Origin: a virus
IMG/VR virus record: IMGVR_UViG_3300019458_000024
Span: 1-64,000 of that record
Length of the DNA: 64,000 bases
Direction: 5' to 3' (one strand)
Positions 52,262 through 58,910 of the stretch are shown here, piece by piece (position 1 is the stretch's first letter; every line of letters starts with the position of its first letter). The notes beneath the pieces were generated by a model. It saw nothing but the letters and a program-made list of their open reading frames with translations. It was not told the origin of the DNA and made no database searches. The translations under genes were made by a program, and so were the position numbers.

Positions 52262-52545
52262 TGGGCGGATTACCAAGAAAAGCACCTGTCACCGAATCTA
52301 CAGAAGCGATGCCTCCAATTGAGTGGACTATCAAGCCTGTTGCTCTGCTAACTCTAAAAGCGTCTTACAAAATGCGAAAACAAGGCTTTGTGGAGCGTTT
52401 TGGGATGGTTAGGGGTTTGGTAGCACATCAGGTGTGGTGGATTCTACACAATTGTCTGGTGCATCCATTGGCTGGGCTTCTGCCATTCAAGCCTATGTTC
52501 GCGTTGCACAACTTTACAGTTAAGCTGGCTACCGGCAGAAAGTAA
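52261..52545 (+). CDS. Hypothetical protein
   Basis: 94 residues, basic; contains VWWILHNCLVHPLAGLLPF near residue 60, a hydrophobic stretch also seen in other small phage proteins (HNxxxHP). TAATG overlap with the previous gene. Possibly membrane associated. Confidence 0.6.
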   Translation: MGGLPRKAPVTESTEAMPPIEWTIKPVALLTLKASYKMRKQGFVERFGMVRGLVAHQVWWILHNCLVHPLAGLLPFKPMFALHNFTVKLATGRK

Positions 52546-52551
52546 ATTTAG

Positions 52552-52585
52552 TGTAGAATGACCTTATATTAAGGGGGTCATTCTA
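52552..52585 (+). promoter_or_regulatory. Motif copy 2, forming a perfect hairpin over the start
   Basis: TGTAGAATGACCT begins at 52552. Its TAGAATGACC (52554-52563) is repeated as the exact inverse GGTCATTCTA at 52576-52585, ending on the A of the ATG. The loop contains AAGGGGG, the Shine-Dalgarno. The hairpin could hide or present the ribosome-binding site of the next gene. Confidence 0.55.
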
Positions 52586-52770
52586 TGAAGAAGTCTTACA
52601 AAGTAGCTATCGGCGGTAGGTACAGTATAGTTAATGGAGAAGCGCAAGATACTGTTGAAGAATCTCTTCAGAAAGCAATTGACTACGCTTACAACACGGC
52701 GAATTTACATGAATACGTAGAAATATCTGATGATGCTGGTCTTTCCTTTTGGTTTGTAAAGAAGCAGTAA
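52585..52770 (+). CDS. Small hypothetical protein
   Basis: 61 residues, mixed alpha/beta pattern (SYKVAIGGRYSIVNG...VEESLQKAIDYAYN...VEISDDAGLSFWFV). Its ribosome-binding site sits inside the loop of the motif hairpin. Function unknown. Confidence 0.55.
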   Translation: MKKSYKVAIGGRYSIVNGEAQDTVEESLQKAIDYAYNTANLHEYVEISDDAGLSFWFVKKQ

Positions 52771-52771
52771 C

Positions 52772-53338
52772 ATGTCTGATATTGCAGTGTATGTAGAGGT
52801 TCTTGAACCGTCCGGTGCGTGGCGTTTCTACGAGTATCGGAGATTTGCAGAAGCCAATGAATCCAAATCCGTGTTTAGGGAATTGGCAGGCACTTCTGTT
52901 GGGTGGTTATACAGGGGTTTTCCGACGGATATGTCCTCAGACACTCGCGAGGAGATCGATTGTGATCCTGGAGTTAAAAATGGCCATTGGCTGTTTTTGC
53001 GTGAGCTGCTGGAAATGAATCTGCATAAGCTGCAGGAGGATGTGTACGGTTGGGCTGATTTGAAGGATTGGCTTGAGTTTAATTCGACCGGTTCTATAAG
53101 GAAGATCAAGAAAGTGGCCAACCCAATTTACTGTAAAGAAATTAGCTCCTTACAAATGTCTATGCATGTGCATGGAATTCTTAATTCCCCCCCAGAGATT
53201 ACCCCTATTACCAACGTAGCTCTGAAAGTCACCTCCGTTGGTTCTTTCGTTAACTACTTCATTCCTGAGCTGTCTGCTCTGTCCGTCAACACTCCAGCAG
53301 GTGGAATGGGTATCAGGATTATCTACTATTTTGTATGA
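52772..53338 (+). CDS. Conserved phage hypothetical protein
   Basis: 188 residues. VYVEVLEPSGAWRFYEYRRFAE...FRELAGTS...RGFPTDMS resembles a frequent phage family that begins with a YxExLxxxGxW...Y pattern. No catalytic motif known. The end overlaps the next micro-gene as ATGA. Confidence 0.6.
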   Translation: MSDIAVYVEVLEPSGAWRFYEYRRFAEANESKSVFRELAGTSVGWLYRGFPTDMSSDTREEIDCDPGVKNGHWLFLRELLEMNLHKLQEDVYGWADLKDWLEFNSTGSIRKIKKVANPIYCKEISSLQMSMHVHGILNSPPEITPITNVALKVTSVGSFVNYFIPELSALSVNTPAGGMGIRIIYYFV

Positions 53339-53451
53339 AATCACGTCCCTGTCAAATTTGTGGTTTTAAACCAATGGGCTGCGTTTGCCCGTGCCTTATA
53401 TTCAGTGTAGTAGTGCTGCTTTTAACTGTAATATACAGTTATTGGTGGTAA
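53335..53451 (+). CDS. 38-residue zinc-knuckle membrane peptide
   Basis: Begins MKSRPCQICGFKPMGCVCPC and continues with a hydrophobic helix LIFSVVVLLLTVIYSYWW. Two CxC/CxxC groups give one metal site in front of a single membrane span. ATGA overlap supports translation. Like the micro-protein at 17383 it ends in two tryptophans. Confidence 0.5.
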   Translation: MKSRPCQICGFKPMGCVCPCLIFSVVVLLLTVIYSYWW

Positions 53452-53461
53452 GTTAATAACT

Positions 53462-53662
53462 ATGGACGAGGAAAATTTTGTGGAAATAGACGGTGTTAAG
53501 GTAGTTATTGAAACCGAAAAAGCAATACTCTGCTTAATTCATGACGAAGAGGTCTGGGTCCCAAAAAGCCAAATAATGGAGCATAGTCAAGTACAAGGGG
53601 AGGGAGATGAGGGATTTCTTTCTATTACCAAGTGGTTTAGTGAGGAAACTGGCCTTGAATGA
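53462..53662 (+). CDS. Small acidic hypothetical protein
   Basis: 66 residues, acidic, of the pattern VEIDGVKVVIETEKAILCLIHDEEVWVPKSQI, probably a small beta-barrel; similar short proteins occur in phages. The stop TGA overlaps the next promoter region. Confidence 0.55.
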   Translation: MDEENFVEIDGVKVVIETEKAILCLIHDEEVWVPKSQIMEHSQVQGEGDEGFLSITKWFSEETGLE

Positions 53663-53692
53663 TTGACCTGTAAACTTCTAAGATGCTAACAT
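53663..53692 (+). promoter_or_regulatory. Sigma70-type promoter
   Basis: TTGACC (53663-53668), 18-base spacer, TAACAT (53687-53692). The predicted start is about four bases before the ATG at 53703, again a nearly leaderless arrangement; AGGAA lies within the short leader. Confidence 0.45.
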
Positions 53693-53702
53693 TATAGGAA
53701 CT

Positions 53703-53966
53703 ATGAAGTTAAAGAAAGAAACTTACATGCCGATCAGGTCTAATGCTCGTTATGCCGTCGGTCTACTGGCTTTGCTTGCTTTTGTGTTATTTTCGTATTC
53801 GTTTATGTTATCACTGGCTGTAGTGTCTGTGCTCGTTACAGATGGGCCAATCGGTGCTATAGTCATGTCCTTGTTCACGGTGGTTCTCTTCTTTTGCATA
53901 GCCTTGTTCCACCCCGGTGAGGGTAGTCTAAGGTCCAGGTTTGTTTTTTCTAAACGTGTAGAATGA
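53703..53966 (+). CDS. Small membrane protein, two spans
   Basis: 87 residues with two hydrophobic segments (AVGLLALLAFVLFSYSFML and IGAIVMSLFTVVLFFCIALF) and a basic C-terminus. The stop TGA lies inside motif copy 3. Function unknown. Confidence 0.55.
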   Translation: MKLKKETYMPIRSNARYAVGLLALLAFVLFSYSFMLSLAVVSVLVTDGPIGAIVMSLFTVVLFFCIALFHPGEGSLRSRFVFSKRVE

Positions 53967-53969
53967 CCT
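53957..53969 (+). promoter_or_regulatory. Repeated motif TGTAGAATGACCT, copy 3
   Basis: Overlaps the last codons of the previous gene and ends seven bases before the ATG at 53977; TAGAAT is 18 bases upstream of that ATG. Confidence 0.6.
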
Positions 53970-53976
53970 TGTACGT

Positions 53977-54087
53977 ATGAAACTGATTAAATCTGCTATT
54001 CAAGGTTTTGTGGTTTGCGGCGCTTCCGTCGTTTTTGGCGTTCCAGGTTTGATTGTAGGTGTATTGATCGCATGTGCTATTGAGTAA
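53977..54087 (+). CDS. 36-residue hydrophobic micro-protein
   Basis: Starts MKLIKSAIQGFVVCG and ends CAIE; almost entirely hydrophobic with a short basic start, so probably one membrane helix with GxxxG-like spacing (GVPGLIVGVLIA). It directly follows motif copy 3, with no Shine-Dalgarno. Confidence 0.45.
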   Translation: MKLIKSAIQGFVVCGASVVFGVPGLIVGVLIACAIE

Positions 54088-54105
54088 AGAAGGGTTACTA
54101 GGGGG

Positions 54106-54255
54106 ATGATGACAAAGATAGACTGGTTTCAGTCCTCTAAATCTATTGAGGATTTGAAGGAAGAGGCGGAATGCGAAAACACACTCAAGCTTCTTTTCCA
54201 GATCTTGTCTGTGGTTAATAAGTGTCTAGGCCTCCGGCAGTACTTGCAGATTTAG
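54106..54255 (+). CDS. 49-residue peptide resembling a J-domain N-terminus
   Basis: Preceded by GGGGG adjacent to the ATG (a second ATG at 54109). Reads MMTKIDWFQSSKSIEDLKEE and then ends after 29 more residues. The first 20 residues look like the start of small phage J-domain proteins (DWF...SIEDLKxxY), but the HPD part is missing; it may be a truncated remnant. Overlaps the next gene by 34 bases. Confidence 0.35.
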   Translation: MMTKIDWFQSSKSIEDLKEEAECENTLKLLFQILSVVNKCLGLRQYLQI

Positions 54256-54422
54256 ATATTTTATTGAGGAAAATAGAACAAGACAATAAGCTTCATCCTA
54301 CATCAATATTGAGCTATGGAGATACGTTTGACGCGTATTCTGGAACTTCCTACGCGAAAAAAGGTAACTGGAAGAATTCCATATCTAAAATTGCTGCTAT
54401 TCTAAAACAAAAAGGAACGTAA
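54222..54422 (+). CDS. Small hypothetical protein
   Basis: 66 residues from GTG 54222, in a different frame from the overlapping peptide at 54106. No recognised domain. The start is uncertain. Confidence 0.45.
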   Translation: MSRPPAVLADLDILLRKIEQDNKLHPTSILSYGDTFDAYSGTSYAKKGNWKNSISKIAAILKQKGT

Positions 54423-54425
54423 TTC

Positions 54426-54665
54426 ATGAGCATTAGCAAAGATCGAAAGCTAGTATACCTTAAGGACGTTGTTTTTTCACTACGCCACCTTATAGGCGTT
54501 CAACCATACCAAAAAACAGAATACGTCCAGGGTAAGGTTGTTGTTTTGTGGGAAGGTACTTCCATTCACTTATTTAACCCACAAGATGGAAAAGCAGTCA
54601 CTATGTATAGTAAGGTGGATACTGAAGTTGTCATAGCGGAAATCAGAAAGGTGTCCACTCTATGA
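54426..54665 (+). CDS. Small hypothetical protein
   Basis: 79 residues, beta-rich (KVVVLWEGTSIHLFNPQDGKAVTMYSKV). It overlaps the next gene by four bases. No function recognised. Confidence 0.5.
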   Translation: MSISKDRKLVYLKDVVFSLRHLIGVQPYQKTEYVQGKVVVLWEGTSIHLFNPQDGKAVTMYSKVDTEVVIAEIRKVSTL

Positions 54666-55009
54666 AAACAATTATTGCAGGTTCTAGGGACATTATTGAC
54701 TATGACTTCGTTAAGGATGTCATAAATTCTTGCCCGTGGGAAATCACTGAAGTAGTTTCAGGAGGAGCCACTGGTGTAGATACGCTGGGGGAAAAGTGGG
54801 CAGGGGAAAAAGGGATTGCCGTGAGAAAGTTTCCTGCTGAGTGGGACAAGTGGGGCCGGAGTGCAGGACCCCTGCGAAATACACAAATGGCAGACTACGC
54901 AGACGCGTTGGTACTGGTTTGGGATGGAATTAGCCAGGGATCTGGTCATATGTTAGAGATTGCCCTAAAGCGCGGACTCACTCTGCATTGCAGGAAATAT
55001 CAAAAGTAA
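54662..55009 (+). CDS. SLOG-family DUF2493 protein
   Basis: 115 residues. KTIIAGSRDIIDYDFV, VSGGATGVDTLGEKWA, FPAEWDKWGRSAGPLRNTQMADYADALVLVWDG and SGHMLEIA are the hallmarks of the DUF2493/YAcAr subgroup of the SLOG (Rossmann-like, DprA/LOG-related) superfamily. These proteins are predicted to bind or process nucleotide-derived ligands; in phages the role is unknown. ATGA overlap upstream; a nucleotidyltransferase-like gene follows. Confidence 0.75.
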   Translation: MKTIIAGSRDIIDYDFVKDVINSCPWEITEVVSGGATGVDTLGEKWAGEKGIAVRKFPAEWDKWGRSAGPLRNTQMADYADALVLVWDGISQGSGHMLEIALKRGLTLHCRKYQK

Positions 55010-55012
55010 AAG

Positions 55013-55705
55013 ATGTTGTTGCATAAACCTAAATATGATTGGTTTCGCCGACGAACTGAGGTTTCTCACGGTGGCGACGTTATCGAGGAAATGGATAATG
55101 TACTGAAGATCATGTATGACTTCCGGTACCTTGGACCTGTTATAGCTGGAGGTTGTTTATGGTCGTGGGCTGCGGGACAGAAGTCTCGTGACGTTGATAT
55201 ATTTTTTCAAGATAGTGGTGAGACGATGGATGCCCTTAGCAATTTTGACAAAGTATACAAAAATCCAGAAGAAGATTTCATGGGTATGGAGGTAACGCAT
55301 GATGAGTACGGTGACATTGTCGGAGAACAGGAACGTGCGATTCGAGTATTTAATGGCAAGATAAAGTCTTCAGACACTGCTATTCAGCTTACTGTCACGC
55401 AAGAAGAGTCTGAATATATTACGAATTTTTTCGATTATGAGCACGTGCGCGTATCATGGTCACCCCATAATTTTGTGACAGATGGCGCAAAATTTTATGC
55501 TAAGGCAATCTTACAACTCGTGGACAATGTGCACGCCAGGGTGCCCGGCAACGCACGATCAGAAGAAAAGATTATGTCAAAAATTATTGCCAAAATGTGG
55601 GGCAATCCTCATGCCCATGCCGCACTTTCACAAGTGGGTAGATTTCTCAACAACGGCTACAATCAACTTGTGTCTGTTAAAAATTATGAGGATATTCCTT
55701 TTTGA
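55013..55705 (+). CDS. Nucleotidyltransferase-like protein
   Basis: 230 residues. VIAGGCLWSWAAGQKSRDVDIFFQD matches the GG...DxDxF pattern of the Pol-beta-type nucleotidyltransferase fold found in phage proteins. A third acidic residue may be in the VTQEESEY or RVSW region. The target is unknown. It follows the SLOG-type gene by three bases, so the two may act together. Confidence 0.65.
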   Translation: MLLHKPKYDWFRRRTEVSHGGDVIEEMDNVLKIMYDFRYLGPVIAGGCLWSWAAGQKSRDVDIFFQDSGETMDALSNFDKVYKNPEEDFMGMEVTHDEYGDIVGEQERAIRVFNGKIKSSDTAIQLTVTQEESEYITNFFDYEHVRVSWSPHNFVTDGAKFYAKAILQLVDNVHARVPGNARSEEKIMSKIIAKMWGNPHAHAALSQVGRFLNNGYNQLVSVKNYEDIPF

Positions 55706-55716
55706 AAGGAGAATTT

Positions 55717-56166
55717 GTGGAGAAAAAAACACTACAGGACTACGGTCAAGATTTGCTAGACAACATCAAGTTTAATATTGCAGCACTTGAAGAGCTAAAA
55801 ATTAAAATAAGCGGGGAATGGCAAGAAGAAGATGCGGTGTACCGTTTTTACCACGGTAGTTTTAAGGTATATAGACTACAAGCACTTACCAAAGAAATTG
55901 TCCAATTCTTGGCTACGTTAGATCCTAAGGAATCTAAGTACTTGGCAACATACTTTAACGTTATTGTAGACCGAGGAACTAATCTTGAGTTTGACTTGAA
56001 GCACAACGGAGATTGGCTTGGATATGCCAGACCCATTTTGGAGGCGTTTTGGCACGCTAAGTATTTTTTAGAAATGTGTATAAAGTATGGGAAAGAGCTG
56101 GAGAAGGCGCCACGTACTCTTCCATCTGGCTGGTCCGCCGCGCTTTATCTGTATTGCATCAGGTGA
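55717..56166 (+). CDS. Hypothetical helical protein
   Basis: 149 residues from GTG 55717, chosen because AAGGAG lies six bases upstream (a TTG at 55702 is longer). Mostly helical, no recognised domain. It follows the nucleotidyltransferase-like gene. Confidence 0.6.
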   Translation: MEKKTLQDYGQDLLDNIKFNIAALEELKIKISGEWQEEDAVYRFYHGSFKVYRLQALTKEIVQFLATLDPKESKYLATYFNVIVDRGTNLEFDLKHNGDWLGYARPILEAFWHAKYFLEMCIKYGKELEKAPRTLPSGWSAALYLYCIR

Positions 56167-56181
56167 CTTACACACTTTATG

Positions 56182-56195
56182 CTAGACATGTCTAG
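56182..56195. promoter_or_regulatory. 14-base perfect palindrome
   Basis: CTAGACATGTCTAG reads the same on both strands, in the gap before the collagen-like gene. It could be an operator for a dimeric regulator or part of a promoter; nothing else confirms this. Confidence 0.3.
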
Positions 56196-56238
56196 TTAGG
56201 TGGTTTATAACCATTCAACCAAACTTTTTTGGGAGGAA

Positions 56239-57021
56239 ATGAAACAAATGAAATCTATTATGACTGTTATTGTATGTCTACTAATGGCTTCGCCAGTCCT
56301 GGCAAGCTCTGTTACTTCCGTTCCTGAGGCTAAATTGGTCACAGGGAAGAAGGTTACTGCTGATGTGAAGACTAAGCCGGTTGTCAACAAGCAACTGATC
56401 AAGGATGATTGTCCACCTTGCAATAAGCCGAAGAAGAAGAAGCGGAAGCCTTCTCCTAACAAGCCGAAGCAGTGCTCTGAGTGTACTCCGACGGTTGTTC
56501 TGGTGTGTCCACAAGGCCCTGTTGGTCCCGCTGGTCCTCAAGGTGCAAAAGGAGATAGGGGAGTTACACAATACGCTTCTCTGTATCCTGGTGTTGGGTA
56601 TATGGCTGTGGGTCTATGGCCGAAGAAGGATTACGCATGGGCACAAGGTGTTAGTCTACGTTTTGAGTCCATTCTTAACGCGGATAATACTATGCTTGTT
56701 CAAATTGGCTTCGCCCCCGGTCGAGATGGCGCTGTGATGGGTCAGGTTGCTATCCGGCACTGGTTCGATAATACTTTTCTCGGATTTGATTCTGCCCTTA
56801 GTTTTGGCCTGTTTGGTCAGGTTATTGGTTTGAACGATAATAGAGAAAATGGTTACTATGCTGGTTTTACTCCTCAGCTTGTTCTGAGTCGTAATATTTT
56901 CAGCAATTTTATCTTGTCTGTTGAGGCTGGTCCCGTGTTGGGGTTGGCTAAGTATGAGACTACAGATACTGATGTGGTTGGTGGTGTCCTTGGTGGTGCC
57001 GGCCTTTCCTGGGAGTGGTAA
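56239..57021 (+). CDS. Exported collagen-like protein with outer-membrane barrel
   Basis: About 260 residues from ATG 56239 (56248 also possible), with GGGAGG just upstream. Signal peptide MKSIMTVIVCLLMASPVLA; a Lys/Pro/Cys-rich linker (CPPCNKPKKKKRKP, CSEC); five collagen-type triplets GPVGPAGPQGAKGDRG; then about 150 residues of amphipathic strands with repeated aromatic residues ending in WEW, the C-terminal aromatic typical of outer-membrane barrels. It may be displayed on the infected cell, for example to block superinfection. Function inferred from architecture. Confidence 0.7.
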   Translation: MKQMKSIMTVIVCLLMASPVLASSVTSVPEAKLVTGKKVTADVKTKPVVNKQLIKDDCPPCNKPKKKKRKPSPNKPKQCSECTPTVVLVCPQGPVGPAGPQGAKGDRGVTQYASLYPGVGYMAVGLWPKKDYAWAQGVSLRFESILNADNTMLVQIGFAPGRDGAVMGQVAIRHWFDNTFLGFDSALSFGLFGQVIGLNDNRENGYYAGFTPQLVLSRNIFSNFILSVEAGPVLGLAKYETTDTDVVGGVLGGAGLSWEW

Positions 57022-57023
57022 AT

Positions 57024-57398
57024 ATGGAAAACGTAAACGCGAAAATTGTGGTAATGGCTATTATTTCAACTGTTATTGCTGTGCTGGCTCTCAGCTCTTG
57101 TGCTGAGTATGGTGGGCACAGTGGTTCTACAGTGAGCGGTCCTACTGTTCCAGGAACTACCGATCCAGGCCCAACTACAGAGCCTGATCCTGTCCCGGAA
57201 CCTGAACCTGAGCCTCCCAACACTTGTGACAGAGATCAGTGTGACGAAGTGTGTTATGAGTCTAAGTGTGAGTGTGAACGCAATTGTCGTTACGGTAACG
57301 ATAATTACGAATGCCGAGAAGATAGGGACTGTCACGAAAGCTGTGAGCTAGCTTTTGGCTGGTGTGAATGCAGTTGCGAAGCTGAGTGTGGATCGTAA
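57024..57398 (+). CDS. Cys-rich lipoprotein
   Basis: 124 residues from ATG 57024 with GGAG upstream. Signal peptide with lipobox ALSSC, then a Pro/Thr/Glu linker (PGTTDPGPTTEPDPVPEPEP) and a C-terminal domain of about 55 residues with 13 cysteines (CDRDQCDEVC...CECERNC...CECSCEAEC). Disulphide-rich exported domain anchored to the membrane; target unknown. Ends just before the terminator at 57437. Confidence 0.65.
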   Translation: MENVNAKIVVMAIISTVIAVLALSSCAEYGGHSGSTVSGPTVPGTTDPGPTTEPDPVPEPEPEPPNTCDRDQCDEVCYESKCECERNCRYGNDNYECREDRDCHESCELAFGWCECSCEAECGS

Positions 57399-57706
57399 CT
57401 AATTAGTAAGTCCTCACCGCAACACATACAACAACCAAGGCAGCTTAAATTAGCTGCCTTTTTCTTTTTGTATCTTACTGTTCCTACAACAGATCCAACT
57501 ACACTGCCAACTATACTAGAAACTGCTACAGAAATGTCATGGCTGGTAAATGCCACCCACCACACAGGTGCCCAATGAGAGGCTCCTAATAGTGCGGTGA
57601 TAACTCCTAACCTATATAGATCTCCACGCTCTCTAGCGTTTTGCCACTCTACCGACAAAAAATCACTAACAGCTGCGATTGCGAAGAATACAAGTAGTAG
57701 GGTCAT
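57332..57706 (-). CDS. Small membrane protein, minus strand
   Basis: About 124 residues from ATG 57706 (ATGA overlap with the gene before it on this strand). Hydrophobic segments MTLLLVFFAIAAVSDFL, VITALLGASHWAPVWWVAF and SIVGSVVGSVVGTV. The frame reads on through the terminator, where it encodes YKKKKAANLSCLGC, and overlaps the 3' end of the convergent lipoprotein gene by 67 bases; the last 40 residues are therefore doubtful. Confidence 0.5.
   Translation of the reverse strand: MTLLLVFFAIAAVSDFLSVEWQNARERGDLYRLGVITALLGASHWAPVWWVAFTSHDISVAVSSIVGSVVGSVVGTVRYKKKKAANLSCLGCCMCCGEDLLISYDPHSASQLHSHQPKASSQLS
57437..57469. terminator. Bidirectional intrinsic terminator
   Basis: Perfect nine-base stem AAGGCAGCT/AGCTGCCTT with loop TAAATT (57437-57460), followed by T-rich sequence to 57469 and preceded by A-rich sequence on the other strand. 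It separates the plus-strand lipoprotein operon from the minus-strand block. Confidence 0.85.
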
Positions 57707-57921
57707 TTTTCTAGTCTCCAAGTCTTATCTATAGATATTTGCGGGTTATCTACATCAATTTGGTACATGATTGTGTCTCTGTCTTTTCTGTGTTTGGATC
57801 CGCCTACACGGTCACCAATCACTTTTACTTTTTTAGCTAACTTTATAGCTTGTGCGATATTTTCAGCTTCTATATAGACATCCGCAGTAACTGTAAATTT
57901 ATACTTCCTCTGCCCTCGCAT
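57703..57921 (-). CDS. Small hypothetical protein
   Basis: 72 residues. Pattern RKYKFTVTADVYIEAENIAQAIKLAKKVKVIG is a small alpha/beta protein common in phages, with a regular strand-helix repeat. AGAGGTG precedes the ATG on the minus strand. Translationally coupled to the membrane protein downstream. Confidence 0.6.
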   Translation of the reverse strand: MRGQRKYKFTVTADVYIEAENIAQAIKLAKKVKVIGDRVGGSKHRKDRDTIMYQIDVDNPQISIDKTWRLEK

Positions 57922-57924
57922 TTT

Positions 57925-58539
57925 TCACCTCTTCCCTATTGATATAGCGTACAAACTCTTGTCGTCGCCCTTCCATTGCGTTCCGTTCCACCACAGTTTC
58001 ATTAGCTTTTCTTTTGGTAAAATATGTATGCCGTGTTCTTTTTTGTTGTTGATTGTGTTTTGTGGGTCGAACACTGTTACGCGATCCCCGGATGTACTGA
58101 ATGCAAGGCACCAATGCGACCACTTGCTTACACACAAGATTACGACTCTAGCATGAATCAAGGCTCCATGGAGCCAAAGCCAAGCTTCGTCCCTGCTTTG
58201 TGATTTAAACTCGGAGGCTGTTAAAAGATCAGCTCCAAAATGCCTCACCGCTGCTAGTATCCCGTCGTACGTAGTGCCTGATACGCATTCACCCTTTGCG
58301 GCCTTCCGGAATCTGTCGCATTGTGTACACTCACACTTCCAGCGGCCCTCCTTACACTTTCTTCGTTTTAGTGCAGCGGCTACTTCTCTACAGTGCTTAC
58401 ATTTACCGGCTGGAACGGTTCCTGCCACAGGTATAACTTCAGCTTCGTTGAGATTTACGCTAAAGCACTTAAAGGCGTTGACCACAGAAGCAGAGCCGCA
58501 AGACCAGGTAAATCTTTGGAATTTCATGAAATCATTCAC
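57925..58539 (-). CDS. C39-like cysteine peptidase with zinc insertion
   Basis: 204 residues. Candidate catalytic Cys in FTWSCGSASVVNAFKCF, His in VSKWSHWCLAF and Asp in VTVFDPQN follow the papain/C39 layout. A Cys-rich insertion (CKHCREVAAALKRRKC...CECTQC) between Cys and His could bind zinc. No signal peptide. Substrate unknown; in this block a role in altering host proteins or processing a phage protein is possible. It overlaps the next gene by eight bases. Confidence 0.65.
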   Translation of the reverse strand: MNDFMKFQRFTWSCGSASVVNAFKCFSVNLNEAEVIPVAGTVPAGKCKHCREVAAALKRRKCKEGRWKCECTQCDRFRKAAKGECVSGTTYDGILAAVRHFGADLLTASEFKSQSRDEAWLWLHGALIHARVVILCVSKWSHWCLAFSTSGDRVTVFDPQNTINNKKEHGIHILPKEKLMKLWWNGTQWKGDDKSLYAISIGKR

Positions 58540-58867
58540 CTCTTTTGAAATACACCACTGTCACTGGACTATATTCCGTAACATCGTGTCCTTCGGCTCT
58601 GAGATTGCTTACAAAGGCTTCTAATCCGGGTGCCCCTGTAGCCCACAAATCATCTTCACTCAGGTCTATAGCAGCGCAGAAGCGCACAGAGGTAATCTGT
58701 ACAGGGATCTCTACTATTACTCCGTATCCATTATTACTGTAAAAAGTGGCTTTTCCTCTTGACACGTTCTTTTTACCTGCAAAGGCAATCGCAGATATTA
58801 GACCATCGTCTATAAACCACTGAAGACTATAATCTATTGGCAGGCGCATATTTCTAGTATGCCCCAT
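58532..58867 (-). CDS. Hypothetical protein
   Basis: 111 residues, beta-rich (SLQWFIDDGLISAIAFAG, GYGVIVEIPVQITSVRFCAAIDL). A strong ribosome-binding site (AAGGGGG) precedes the ATG on the minus strand. No domain recognised. Confidence 0.55.
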   Translation of the reverse strand: MGHTRNMRLPIDYSLQWFIDDGLISAIAFAGKKNVSRGKATFYSNNGYGVIVEIPVQITSVRFCAAIDLSEDDLWATGAPGLEAFVSNLRAEGHDVTEYSPVTVVYFKRGE

Positions 58868-58910
58868 TTTTAATCCCCCTTGGCTCTTGTGTTATAACAT
58901 ATTGAAACTA

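Noticed and set aside
56169-56190. lac-like promoter (CACACTTTATGCT) before the barrel gene
   Set aside because: The resemblance is superficial; no -35 at correct spacing and the palindrome overlaps the supposed -10.
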